DNA of 64,000 nt from Pseudoramibacter alactolyticus (lineage in GTDB: Bacteria; Bacillota; Clostridia; Eubacteriales; Eubacteriaceae), in NCBI RefSeq assembly GCF_050908235.1, contig NZ_CP194340.1. One strand, given 5' to 3'. The translations under genes were made by a program, and so were the position numbers. Positions 53,991 to 61,267 of the stretch are shown in pieces (within the stretch, counting starts at the first letter, position 1; each line of letters begins with the position of its first letter). The notes beneath the pieces are model-generated. The model saw only the letters and a list, made by a program, of their open reading frames with translations, was not told the origin of the DNA and ran no database searches.

Positions 53991-55147
53991 AGCGCCGCCT
54001 TTTTATAATCCGCAATCAACGCCTCACATAAATCCAAAGTCGCATTTGGCGAATAAGTTTTGGCCTCAGTGTTCATATTTTCAGCCATTTCCTGGATAAT
54101 CAATTTATGATCGATAAGATAATCAATCAAATCCGTGAGCTCATCAATCTTCTCAAGGCAAATGCCCATCCCCGAAGCTTCCAGATATTCTGCATTATCC
54201 TCTTCCTGACCGGGGTAGCAATAAGGAATGATCATCGGAATGCCTTTCACCATTGCCTCTGCTGTCGTCAGTCCGCCGGGTTTGGATACGATCACGTCAG
54301 ACTCGTCCATCAGCGCCGGAATATTATCCACAAAGCCAAACGCCTGAACCAATTTATTATTTGTGTGTTTTTGAGCGTAGTGCTCCAGCTCGTCCATCAA
54401 GCTGCTGTTATTACCGCACACTGCGATGATACGGATCTTTTCCCGGCTCTTTATCAGCGCCTTAAACGCTTTTTTCATGTGATGCGTCCCGAGACTGCCA
54501 CCCATTAAAAGCACGGTCCCTTTCACCTCTTTGTCGATCGCTTCGCAGGGTGCTTTTTCTTTTTCGAAGGCTTCCCGAACCGGTATGCCGTAGGGGTGGA
54601 TAATCTCTGCCGGGACACCGCGTTCTACCATCCCTTTTTTAGTGTAGGGACTGCCGACAACATAAGCATTGATTTTCGGATGGGTATAAACGCCATGGAA
54701 TTTATAGTCCGTCACAAAAGAGATGATCGGAATATCAAAAGCCCCCATGTCTTTGATCCTGCCCAAAATATTGGTCACAAAGGGATGGGTGGATACCAAA
54801 AGCACCGGCTTATTGGCCACCATCATCGGCATGATATCCGGATTCATAAATCGTGCTACCAGACTGAAGATGCCTCTTCGCCGCAGCGTATCTTTGTCTA
54901 AATCATTATAAAGCAGATGATACAACCGCGGCACTTTCTCCACCATTTGCTTATAGCCCTTTGTCAGCAGTTTATTAAAGGCCTTGGATGTATCGGCAAA
55001 GGCGTCGATGATCTGAACCGTGTATCCGCGCTCGCTCAGCCCTCTTTGAACCGTCTGAGCCGCCAGATTATGTCCGCCGCCCGTCGATGCCGAAAAGATC
55101 AAAACGGTATCGCCGCCCTTGGCCTCCATTTGTGATGCTGAGATCAT
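53960..55147 (-). CDS. UgtP/MGDG-synthase-type glycosyltransferase
   Basis: The 395-residue GT-B protein belongs to the family of diacylglycerol glucosyltransferases and MurG-like enzymes. The N-terminal lipid-side domain has FSASTGGGHNLAAQTVQRGL and THPFVTNILGR, with TDYKFHGVYTHPKINAYVVG; the C-terminal sugar-nucleotide domain has LLMGGSLGTHHMKK and the donor-binding loop SKPGGLTTAEAMVKGIPMI. It likely makes membrane glycolipids at the cytoplasmic face. ATG 55147 has only a weak site (AAAAG); ATG 55129 is an alternative. The C-terminal end adjoins a transposase remnant. Confidence 0.88.
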   Translation of the reverse strand: MISASQMEAKGGDTVLIFSASTGGGHNLAAQTVQRGLSERGYTVQIIDAFADTSKAFNKLLTKGYKQMVEKVPRLYHLLYNDLDKDTLRRRGIFSLVARFMNPDIMPMMVANKPVLLVSTHPFVTNILGRIKDMGAFDIPIISFVTDYKFHGVYTHPKINAYVVGSPYTKKGMVERGVPAEIIHPYGIPVREAFEKEKAPCEAIDKEVKGTVLLMGGSLGTHHMKKAFKALIKSREKIRIIAVCGNNSSLMDELEHYAQKHTNNKLVQAFGFVDNIPALMDESDVIVSKPGGLTTAEAMVKGIPMIIPYCYPGQEEDNAEYLEASGMGICLEKIDELTDLIDYLIDHKLIIQEMAENMNTEAKTYSPNATLDLCEALIADYKKAALQTNQGDSAE

Positions 55148-55150
55148 CTT

Positions 55151-55306
55151 TTAATCGTCAAATTCTTTGGTGAACCGATAGTTGACCCGCATCAATTTAC
55201 CACCGACTTTTTTCTCACTCTTCTTTTCCAGCCAATAAAACACGCCAAAAACGGCCGATAGTCCCACGCACACTGCGCCGATCGCCGTCATCACTTTTTT
55301 AAACAT
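55151..55306 (-). CDS. 51-residue single-helix membrane protein
   Basis: A short frame begins at ATG 55306, five bases after a strong GGAGGT, and overlaps the proB stop by 8 bases. It encodes MFKKVMTAIGAVCVGLSAVF and a further 31 residues: a transmembrane helix (about 6-26), then a basic stretch (LEKKSEKK) and the tail MRVNYRFTKEFDD. It ends three bases before the glycosyltransferase start. The ribosome binding site, overlap and tight packing between two real genes support expression. No family recognised; a role linked to its neighbours is speculation. Confidence 0.72.
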   Translation of the reverse strand: MFKKVMTAIGAVCVGLSAVFGVFYWLEKKSEKKVGGKLMRVNYRFTKEFDD

Positions 55307-56138
55307 TTTTTACCTCCTGCTCCTTCACCTGATAAAATTTTTGATTTTTCCGAAATAATGTTCCAATTGGCTCGCCGTCCATAATACGGTAAAGCACATT
55401 CACATCGCTTCCCGAGGTAATAATGGTTTCAAGACCGTGATTCGCGGCATACCGGGCCGCCTTGAGTTTCGTTACCATGCCGCCTGTCCCCAAACTGGAC
55501 CCGGATACACCTCCCAGTTTCATAATCTTTTCCGTCACTTTTTCCACAATGTCGATGCGTTGAGCTTGAGCCTCTTTTCCGGGATCCCCGGTATAAAGAC
55601 CATCCACATCTGAAAGAATGATCAAGCCGTCGGCCTCAATCAATGCCGCCGTCATCGCCGATAAACGATCGTTGTCACCGAAGCGTTCCTCCTCTATTTC
55701 ATCGGTCGAAATCGGGTCATTTTCATTGACAATCGGAATGATTCTGCGCTTCATCAATTCACTGAAGGTATTGCGGGCATTAATGCGCTTAATCGGATTT
55801 GAAAACACATCCTTCGTCAAAAGGATCTGACCGATATTTTGATAATAACTGTCAAAAGAGCGGTGATACAATTCCATCAGAAGCCCTTGCCCCACAGATG
55901 CCGTCATTTGCTTTTCTTCCAGGGTGATTGGCCTTTGGGACATTTTCAGGCGATGCATCCCACAGCCGATTGCCCCGGATGACACCAGCACAATTTTCCG
56001 GCCTTCATTCTCGAGATCGGTTAAAACCCGGGCAAGGGCGTCCATTTTTCTTAAATCGATAGTTCCATTGTCGTGAGTCAGCGAGGTGGTGCCCACCTTC
56101 ACCACGATGGTCTGCGCAGCCGTAAAATCATTCTCCAT
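55299..56138 (-). CDS. proB: Glutamate 5-kinase, PUA-less
   Basis: First step of proline synthesis. The 279-residue amino-acid-kinase-fold protein has VVKVGTTSLTHDNG, VSSGAIGCGMHRL, NENDPISTDEI, GDNDRLSAMTAALIEADGLIILSDVDGLYTGDP and GTGGMVTKLKAARYA. It lacks the C-terminal PUA domain of the longer ProB type (about 370). proA is not adjacent, which is unusual. It heads a short unit with the 51-residue membrane protein and the glycosyltransferase. Confidence 0.94.
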   Translation of the reverse strand: MENDFTAAQTIVVKVGTTSLTHDNGTIDLRKMDALARVLTDLENEGRKIVLVSSGAIGCGMHRLKMSQRPITLEEKQMTASVGQGLLMELYHRSFDSYYQNIGQILLTKDVFSNPIKRINARNTFSELMKRRIIPIVNENDPISTDEIEEERFGDNDRLSAMTAALIEADGLIILSDVDGLYTGDPGKEAQAQRIDIVEKVTEKIMKLGGVSGSSLGTGGMVTKLKAARYAANHGLETIITSGSDVNVLYRIMDGEPIGTLFRKNQKFYQVKEQEVKNV

Positions 56139-56208
56139 GATCTTTACGCTCCTTTATTTCCTCTGTTGATGCTTTTCAGTTTATCAGAAATGGTTCGCAA
56201 AGGCAAGA

Positions 56209-56230
56209 AGCCATCCGGCAGCGGATGGCT
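56209..56230 (-). terminator. Hairpin after the OhrR-like gene
   Basis: AGCCATCCG (56209-56217) pairs perfectly with CGGATGGCT (56222-56230), loop GCAG. On the minus strand the stem is followed by TCTTGCC, a weak T-run, so termination may be partial. Confidence 0.5.
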
Positions 56231-56267
56231 CCTAATTTTCGATATTCAAAATCGGTTTTGCCGTCTG

Positions 56268-56708
56268 TTATTCCTCATCGTAGGTTTCCAGCCAGCGTCG
56301 CAAAATCTGACAAAGCTGCCTGGCGTCTTCCGACGACAGGTGCAGACATTGCCCCATCTGTTCCGGCACACACAAGGCTTTATCCTGCAGGGCTTCGCCC
56401 TTGTCTGTCAAGGTGACGATCAATGAACGCTCATCAATTTCCGAACGCTTTCGCGTCACATAGCCTTTCGCTTCTAATTTTTTAAGAACCGGTGTCAGCG
56501 TACCCGAATCCAGATAAAGCCGCTTGCCCATCTCTTTAACAGAGATTTGTCTTTCCTCCCAAACAACCATCATCGTGATATATTGGGTATAGGTTAAGTC
56601 GATAGCGTCTAAAAAAGGCTTATAGGTTCGGATGATTTCCCGTGAACAAGCATAAAGCGGAAAACACAATTGATTATCCAATCTTAAACGCGCGTATTTA
56701 TCACTCAT
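56268..56708 (-). CDS. MarR-family regulator, OhrR-like
   Basis: The 146-residue winged-helix repressor starts MSDKYARLRLDNQLCFPLYA, with the reactive Cys in LDNQLCFPLY at the position used by one-cysteine OhrR proteins to sense organic peroxides. The DNA-binding part is VKEMGKRLYLDSGTLTPVLKKLEAKG and VTRKRSEIDERSLIVTLTDKG. The start at 56708 has GGGAGGA upstream. The usual partner, an ohr peroxidase, is not adjacent; instead a flavodoxin-like gene ends two bases upstream of the start, so the two form one unit. Confidence 0.9.
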   Translation of the reverse strand: MSDKYARLRLDNQLCFPLYACSREIIRTYKPFLDAIDLTYTQYITMMVVWEERQISVKEMGKRLYLDSGTLTPVLKKLEAKGYVTRKRSEIDERSLIVTLTDKGEALQDKALCVPEQMGQCLHLSSEDARQLCQILRRWLETYDEE

Positions 56709-56709
56709 A

Positions 56710-57126
56710 TTATTTTCCTCCCGCAACGACATTCTCAGCAAATGCGCCGGCATTTTTTAAATCAACCGTGTCCGGATGCGATTTAAACAGACCGTGAAAA
56801 GACCCTTTGCAATGAAATTCTTCATCAGCCATGGCAATGCCCCTGGCGGCTGCCAGTTTTTTAACCTGACGATACGTGCCGGAAATCAGCGCCGCGCTGC
56901 TAAAGTTAACAATCTTCCCCACCTTGACATCCAAATCCGAAATAAATCGCTTGACCGCTTTGTCGACTCCGGCCTTATAAACCGATGATCCCAAAAATAA
57001 AAGGTCCACATCTTCCGTCAAGGGGTTCGAAATATCCTCTGGCGCAACGCCAATCGCCCGGCCGATGGCCTCTGCCAATTTTCGTGTATTCCCACTTTTC
57101 GTATAATACCGAATTGCAATTTTCAT
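56710..57126 (-). CDS. Flavodoxin-like protein
   Basis: A 138-residue protein with the flavodoxin phosphate-loop pattern YYTKSGNTRKLAEAIGRAIG at the N-terminus, then DVDLLFLGSSVYKAGVDKAVKRFI and FSSAALISGTYRQVKKLAAARG. It binds FMN in most relatives and may act in electron transfer or as a peroxide-linked reductase. ATG 57126 is preceded by AAGGAG. It is transcribed with the OhrR-like regulator, which suggests peroxide control. Confidence 0.88.
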   Translation of the reverse strand: MKIAIRYYTKSGNTRKLAEAIGRAIGVAPEDISNPLTEDVDLLFLGSSVYKAGVDKAVKRFISDLDVKVGKIVNFSSAALISGTYRQVKKLAAARGIAMADEEFHCKGSFHGLFKSHPDTVDLKNAGAFAENVVAGGK

Positions 57127-57246
57127 GAAGATCGTGCTCCTTCTTTGAAATCTGTTATGCTTATTAGTTGTGTTCAATCAAATACTATCATTCACCCCAA
57201 TTCCTGTCAAGCACCAAATTCTTTCGCGCCAAACCTTATTTAAGCT

Positions 57247-57882
57247 TTAATGATTCATCTCCGTCAACACGTCGCCCGTCAGATCGTCCGCTGCCGTTCG
57301 CATCACCGACGCCATTTGATAACGCACCAGCCAAAAGGGACGTTTTAAATCTTCAAAATGCTTTTCCGCACCGGCCATCATCGGCAAAACATAATGTTCA
57401 GTCTCTTTGATATAAGTCTTTTGCTGTGATGCCGTAAACCCTTCCGACATTGTTGCCAGATTATGGCAGCGATCCAGCGCCTTGATCAGTGCCGTGCCCC
57501 TATTTTGTGCAACGGCATGATAATAGGCCAGCATTGCTGATGTGTCTGCCTTTCCCCGACCGCGATAGGTCAGTGTGTCCACCGCTTCCCGAACGCCCAG
57601 CGAAAAAGAACCGGGCAGTTCATGCAGTGTGCTGTCTTCCAATGCGTCGTGCAAAAGAGCTGCTGCCAATAGTTCATCCTCTGAAAAACTAAGGGCCGCC
57701 GCATGCAAGGCCACCGTTACCGGATGAATCACGGCCGGAATGGCTTTACCCTTTTTATTTTTTCGAAACTGCCCCGCGTGAACGGACGCTGTCAGATCCA
57801 AAGCCTGCTCCGTTTGCCCGAGCCCATCCCGTATTATCAGTTGCTTCAATACATCGACACTTTTATTAATTTGATTTTGCAA
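57247..57882 (-). CDS. Small HD-domain hydrolase, alarmone-hydrolase-like
   Basis: The 211-residue protein has the RelA/SpoT-type hydrolase pattern: TASVHAGQFRKN, IHPVTVALHAAALSFSEDEL, ALLHDALEDSTL and KALDRCHNLATM, with Tyr-rich LAYYHAV and KTYIKETEHYVLPMM after it. This matches small alarmone hydrolases (SAH, Mesh1-like) that remove the 3'-pyrophosphate of (p)ppGpp. No synthetase domain is present. The start is taken as TTG 57882, with CGGGAGG upstream; the open frame beyond it passes through the next gene's terminator. A different nucleotide substrate is possible. Confidence 0.8.
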   Translation of the reverse strand: MQNQINKSVDVLKQLIIRDGLGQTEQALDLTASVHAGQFRKNKKGKAIPAVIHPVTVALHAAALSFSEDELLAAALLHDALEDSTLHELPGSFSLGVREAVDTLTYRGRGKADTSAMLAYYHAVAQNRGTALIKALDRCHNLATMSEGFTASQQKTYIKETEHYVLPMMAGAEKHFEDLKRPFWLVRYQMASVMRTAADDLTGDVLTEMNH

Positions 57883-57938
57883 TGAGAATGCCTCCCGTTC
57901 TTTGAATGAATATTTTTCAAACAATAAAATCAGAACGC

Positions 57939-57968
57939 AAAAAACGCCCGCAATCAACGGGCGTTTTT
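57939..57968. terminator. Bidirectional terminator
   Basis: AAAACGCCCG pairs with CGGGCGTTTT, loop CAATCAA, with T-runs on both strands. It lies directly after the DUF3862-type gene and before the HD-domain gene. Confidence 0.88.
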
Positions 57969-57972
57969 GATT

Positions 57973-59052
57973 TTATTTTAATCCGAATTGGCTTTTCTGG
58001 CTGACGGCACCGTTCGCAAAAGTGATACTGGCATTCGATCCCGAATCCCCATTACCGTTCCAATAATAAACTTCCGTTTTAATGTCTTTGTTTGACTGAT
58101 CTTTATAGGTTGATTCCGATAACTTTTGGCCGTCCACATTGCTGAACTGCTGCTTGACCTGATCATAGGTCATGCCAGTTGTAATCGCATTGTATTGTGC
58201 CAAAGTCACTGTCGTAGACGTTGCATTATTATTCGTGTTGTCATTGCTTGTATTATTGTCCGCCGTCGCATTATCGTCAGATGACGTATTTTTTGAACTG
58301 CTTTTATCGGATTTTGTCTTAGAAGATGTTTGGGTTTTCGACTGACGGTCACTTGCCGTTGACTGCTGATGACGATAATAAACAAAAGCTCCTGCCGATG
58401 CCAGGGCAATAATCACGATCAAAATCACCGGCAACAACCATTTCTTTTTCTTTTTTGCCAGTTTATTCGCTTTATCAGCCTTCTTGATTTCCCGGGCTGT
58501 TACTTCTGGAACTGGTGCATCATGATAAAGCGCATTTAAATTAGCCTGCGCTTCCGATTGTGCATCTTGTTTTGCGTTCAGTGGCACTTCCTGCCAACCA
58601 TCTTCTGCGGGTGGTTTCTCTTTAGTTTGATCTGTCCGGCCGTCACCGGGCAAAGTTTCCGATTCATTTGGCAAGCAGGTTTCCTGGTCAGCTTTCGACT
58701 CGGCATATGGTTCTCGCTCAGGACTCTGTTCTGCTGATTCATTCGTCTCCGCCGCCCGTTCCTCAACTTTTGCAGCTTTCAGCTCATCCATAACACGTCT
58801 AAAAATCGGCGCTACCTGATGTTTATAATCGTCAATCAACGACGGGTCATCCACCTGAATGACCATTCGGGTTTTCCCCGTTTCCGGCGTCATATAATCA
58901 ATGCCAATCGCTCCCTTTTCAGGATGATGTCCACTGATATGCAAACTCGCTTCGTCAACAGTGATATCCTCAATGCCCATGTTCGATAGGGCCGCTTCGG
59001 TCGAGCGCATCCAAACATCCAGCTGACCTTTCGCTGTCAATGCCTGTCTCAT
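57973..59052 (-). CDS. Membrane protein with DUF3862/BLIP-like C-terminal domain
   Basis: The 359-residue protein has an unnamed N-terminal domain (about 1-95; MRQALTAKGQLDVWMRSTEA), a Glu/Pro-rich linker (95-205), a Lys-rich stop (KLAKKKKK), one TM helix (about 211-231; LLPVILIVIIALASAGAFVY), a Ser/Thr/Asn-rich extracellular linker (235-290) and a C-terminal domain (TLAQYNAITTGMTYDQVKQQF, EVYYWNGNGDS, ASITFANGAVSQKSQFGL) typical of DUF3862/BLIP-like folds. The extracellular part may bind a wall or enzyme target; the role is unknown. ATG 59052 follows AGGAGG. Confidence 0.82.
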   Translation of the reverse strand: MRQALTAKGQLDVWMRSTEAALSNMGIEDITVDEASLHISGHHPEKGAIGIDYMTPETGKTRMVIQVDDPSLIDDYKHQVAPIFRRVMDELKAAKVEERAAETNESAEQSPEREPYAESKADQETCLPNESETLPGDGRTDQTKEKPPAEDGWQEVPLNAKQDAQSEAQANLNALYHDAPVPEVTAREIKKADKANKLAKKKKKWLLPVILIVIIALASAGAFVYYRHQQSTASDRQSKTQTSSKTKSDKSSSKNTSSDDNATADNNTSNDNTNNNATSTTVTLAQYNAITTGMTYDQVKQQFSNVDGQKLSESTYKDQSNKDIKTEVYYWNGNGDSGSNASITFANGAVSQKSQFGLK

Positions 59053-59200
59053 GTTTTTCCTCCTGGTGCACCATTTAATTTATAATAAGATACGTATTGC
59101 TTTTATTTTAGGCTTTTTAATAGCCACTGTCAAGACAAATCGATTTCATTCTTCACGTTGCTCCCTATTTTTGCAATATGCTTTTTTGAGGAATTTCCAC

Positions 59201-59229
59201 TTGCAATTTCATTTTGACTGAATTATAAT
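59201..59229 (+). promoter_or_regulatory. Promoter of tRNA-Trp
   Basis: TTGCAA and TATAAT separated by 17 bases, ending 17 bases before the tRNA. Confidence 0.72.
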
Positions 59230-59246
59230 AAGAGCGTTCTTGGCAC

Positions 59247-59322
59247 AGGGGTATAGCTCAGTTGGTAGAGCAGTGGTCTCCAAAACCACGTGCCGAGGGT
59301 TCAAATCCTTCTGCCCCTGCCA
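59247..59322 (+). tRNA. tRNA-Trp (anticodon CCA)
   Basis: A 76-base cloverleaf: acceptor AGGGGTA pairing with TGCCCCT, D-arm AGCTCAGTTGGTAGAGC, anticodon stem GTGGT/ACCAC with loop CTCCAAA (anticodon CCA), T-arm with GGTTCAAATCC, discriminator G and encoded CCA (59320-59322). A strong terminator follows. Confidence 0.97.
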
Positions 59323-59341
59323 TTTTATTTTTTAAAGAACT

Positions 59342-59380
59342 GCCTGAAACCGCACAAAAGCGTGGTTTCAGGCTTTTTTA
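59342..59380 (+). terminator. Terminator after tRNA-Trp
   Basis: GCCTGAAACC (59342-59351) pairs perfectly with GGTTTCAGGC (59364-59373) and is followed by six T. Confidence 0.92.
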
Positions 59381-59745
59381 TTGGTATTTTCTTTAAGGGC
59401 TTCCGCTCCGTACAAAATCCCCATGTATTTGGATGCCCTTGCTTTTCACTCGAATCAATCATCGCGAGGTTGTCGTCACCCACATGCAGTCACCCGCCAC
59501 TTCACAGACCTCGATTCTCATATTTGCCCGATGCTATCCTCCTCCTAAATTTTTTGGATTTTATTCGAATCAACCCGAAACGGTTTGTTCTGAATAAAAG
59601 GTTTTTCCATCTTTTTTCTTTTATCCATAAAATACAACGTCATTATTTAATTCTCAATCCGTTAATGACTTGAGCAGACAATTAAAGAACCTCCCCCATC
59701 CAAATTCAGATGAAAGAGGTTAACGCAAAAATAACTTTTCAATTT
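59381..59745. other. Gene-free stretch of about 365 bases
   Basis: No supported gene is seen. On the minus strand two very short frames occur (MEKPFIQNKPFRVDSNKIQ behind a weak site, and MRIEVCEVAGDCMWVTT after AGGAGGAGG), followed in another frame by an open stretch with DDNLAMIDSSEKQG. They could be the remains of a decayed gene, but I recognise no family. A weak inverted repeat (AACCT/AGGTT, 59688-59722) lies after the DUF234 ATPase stop. Confidence 0.4.
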
Positions 59746-61167
59746 TTATTGATTCAGCGAATAAATCGTAATCCCGTTAAAGAGCAACACATTATCCTCC
59801 GAAAGGGAGTAATCCAATAGTTCCTGTTCAAACGGATAGGCCGAGAATACGCCAAAAATCCAGGTATAATCTTTATACGTTTTTTTCAAACGCTTAATCC
59901 CCCGGGCCTTTTCGACAAAATAATCAAATTTCTTTTTGGTATAAGCCTCGCTGGTGAACACGCAATCCCCAAAGAATATTTTCTTTTGCTCTTCGTCGAC
60001 CGCGACAATTGGGATCTTATTATCGTCATCATCAAAGTATTCCCCAACCGCATCCGTTCGCATCGGAAGGCTGTCCTGAGCGGCGGCGACCAAAAAGATT
60101 TCTCCGGCCACTTGGCGAAACCATTTTTGAATATACTGGGCAAAGTTTTTCTTGAGAGCCTGCTTGGCACCTTTGGATCGGTTGTCTTTAATATCCTCGT
60201 AATACGGAAAGACAAAGGTATACCAAAAATCGAACATCGGGTCGGCGATATGATATTCCACACGTTGCTTGCCGAAAAGTTTTTTCTTCCCGATAGAGGC
60301 TGTCTGGGCCACATAACCCAGCGTTTCCAAATTGGCCAGCGCGTCTCGTATTTTTCCGATCTTAAAGTCCGTAAAAGCTGCAAGTTCTTCTTGAGTGGAA
60401 CGATCTGCAGACAATGCAGACAACAAACTATGATAAACCGACGGTTCCCACACTTCCCGTTCAAGCAGCCGACTCACTTCGTCAAAAAAGATCCCTCTTC
60501 CGCTTAAAATATTCGCTTCGATGGTATCCCGTACCTGTTTGTCGTTAATGCAGTGATCAAAGATATACCAATAAGCCGGAACGCCGCCGGTCACTGCGTA
60601 CATCAGCATGAGCTGGCTGAAATCATGATGGGGATATTCGCGCATCATTTCCACAAAAGTCACCGGCGCAAGGACAATCTGGCAAGTCACTTCAGAGGCA
60701 AAGCCTTTATCCGCCATCATATTTTGCTTCCCGGAGGCATTGCCGATAACGAGGATCAACGTCACGCCGTTGGGTTTGAAAAATTGCTGCCAGGCCTTGC
60801 GAATCGTTCTGGCAAAGTCGCCGTTGGCCTCCAACAAATATTCAAAATTATCGACGATCAGCATTTTTCCGCCGGTTTCCGTTTTTTCCGCATACAGGCG
60901 AAACAATTCTTCCCAGGTAATCTTGTTGTCGCCGGACTTGATATCCCCGTTCAAATGCTGTTTAAATGCCTGCTCAAAAGCCAGGCGATTCATCTGATCA
61001 GATACACTCCGCGCTGCAAAATATAAATGATTTTTATGATCTGCAAAGGTTTTAATAAAAGCTGTCTTTCCCACCGCGTGACGCCCGCTGATCAAAATAA
61101 AAGCATCCTCTTTCTTCCATGCCTGATTTAACGTTTTGAGCTCTTTTTTTCGACCGATCAATTGCAT
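59746..61167 (-). CDS. AAA ATPase with DUF234 domain
   Basis: The 473-residue protein matches the ATPase_2/DUF234 family found in archaea and scattered bacteria. N-terminal: MQLIGRKKELKTLNQAW, Walker A SGRHAVGKTAFI, Walker B-like KMLIVDNFEYLL. A winged-helix part (about 255-310; STQEELAAFTDFKIGKIRDAL) follows, and the C-terminal DUF234 part (WFRQVAGEIFLVAAA, IPIVAVDEEQKKIFFGDC) resembles a PD-(D/E)XK nuclease fold. ATG 61167 has GGAGG upstream; a GTG at 61182 is part of that site. Function is unknown; such proteins are often in accessory regions. Confidence 0.85.
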   Translation of the reverse strand: MQLIGRKKELKTLNQAWKKEDAFILISGRHAVGKTAFIKTFADHKNHLYFAARSVSDQMNRLAFEQAFKQHLNGDIKSGDNKITWEELFRLYAEKTETGGKMLIVDNFEYLLEANGDFARTIRKAWQQFFKPNGVTLILVIGNASGKQNMMADKGFASEVTCQIVLAPVTFVEMMREYPHHDFSQLMLMYAVTGGVPAYWYIFDHCINDKQVRDTIEANILSGRGIFFDEVSRLLEREVWEPSVYHSLLSALSADRSTQEELAAFTDFKIGKIRDALANLETLGYVAQTASIGKKKLFGKQRVEYHIADPMFDFWYTFVFPYYEDIKDNRSKGAKQALKKNFAQYIQKWFRQVAGEIFLVAAAQDSLPMRTDAVGEYFDDDDNKIPIVAVDEEQKKIFFGDCVFTSEAYTKKKFDYFVEKARGIKRLKKTYKDYTWIFGVFSAYPFEQELLDYSLSEDNVLLFNGITIYSLNQ

Positions 61168-61267
61168 TGCGCTTTCCTCCACACTTTTTATTTTAGTATA
61201 GCACAGTTAAAGCCAAAGATTCTAAACATTTGCAGAACTTCTGAAATTTCAAAAGCCTGTTCACGCC

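Noticed and set aside
57883..57957. Membrane-anchored N-terminus for the HD hydrolase
   Set aside because: The hydrophobic extension overlaps the terminator at 57939-57968 and lies upstream of the CGGGAGG site that serves TTG 57882.
59381..59560. Decayed gene on the minus strand with MRIEVCEVAGDCMWVTT and DDNLAMIDSSEKQG
   Set aside because: The pieces are in different frames, short, match no family I know, and the second runs into the tRNA terminator. Recorded only as a gene-free stretch.
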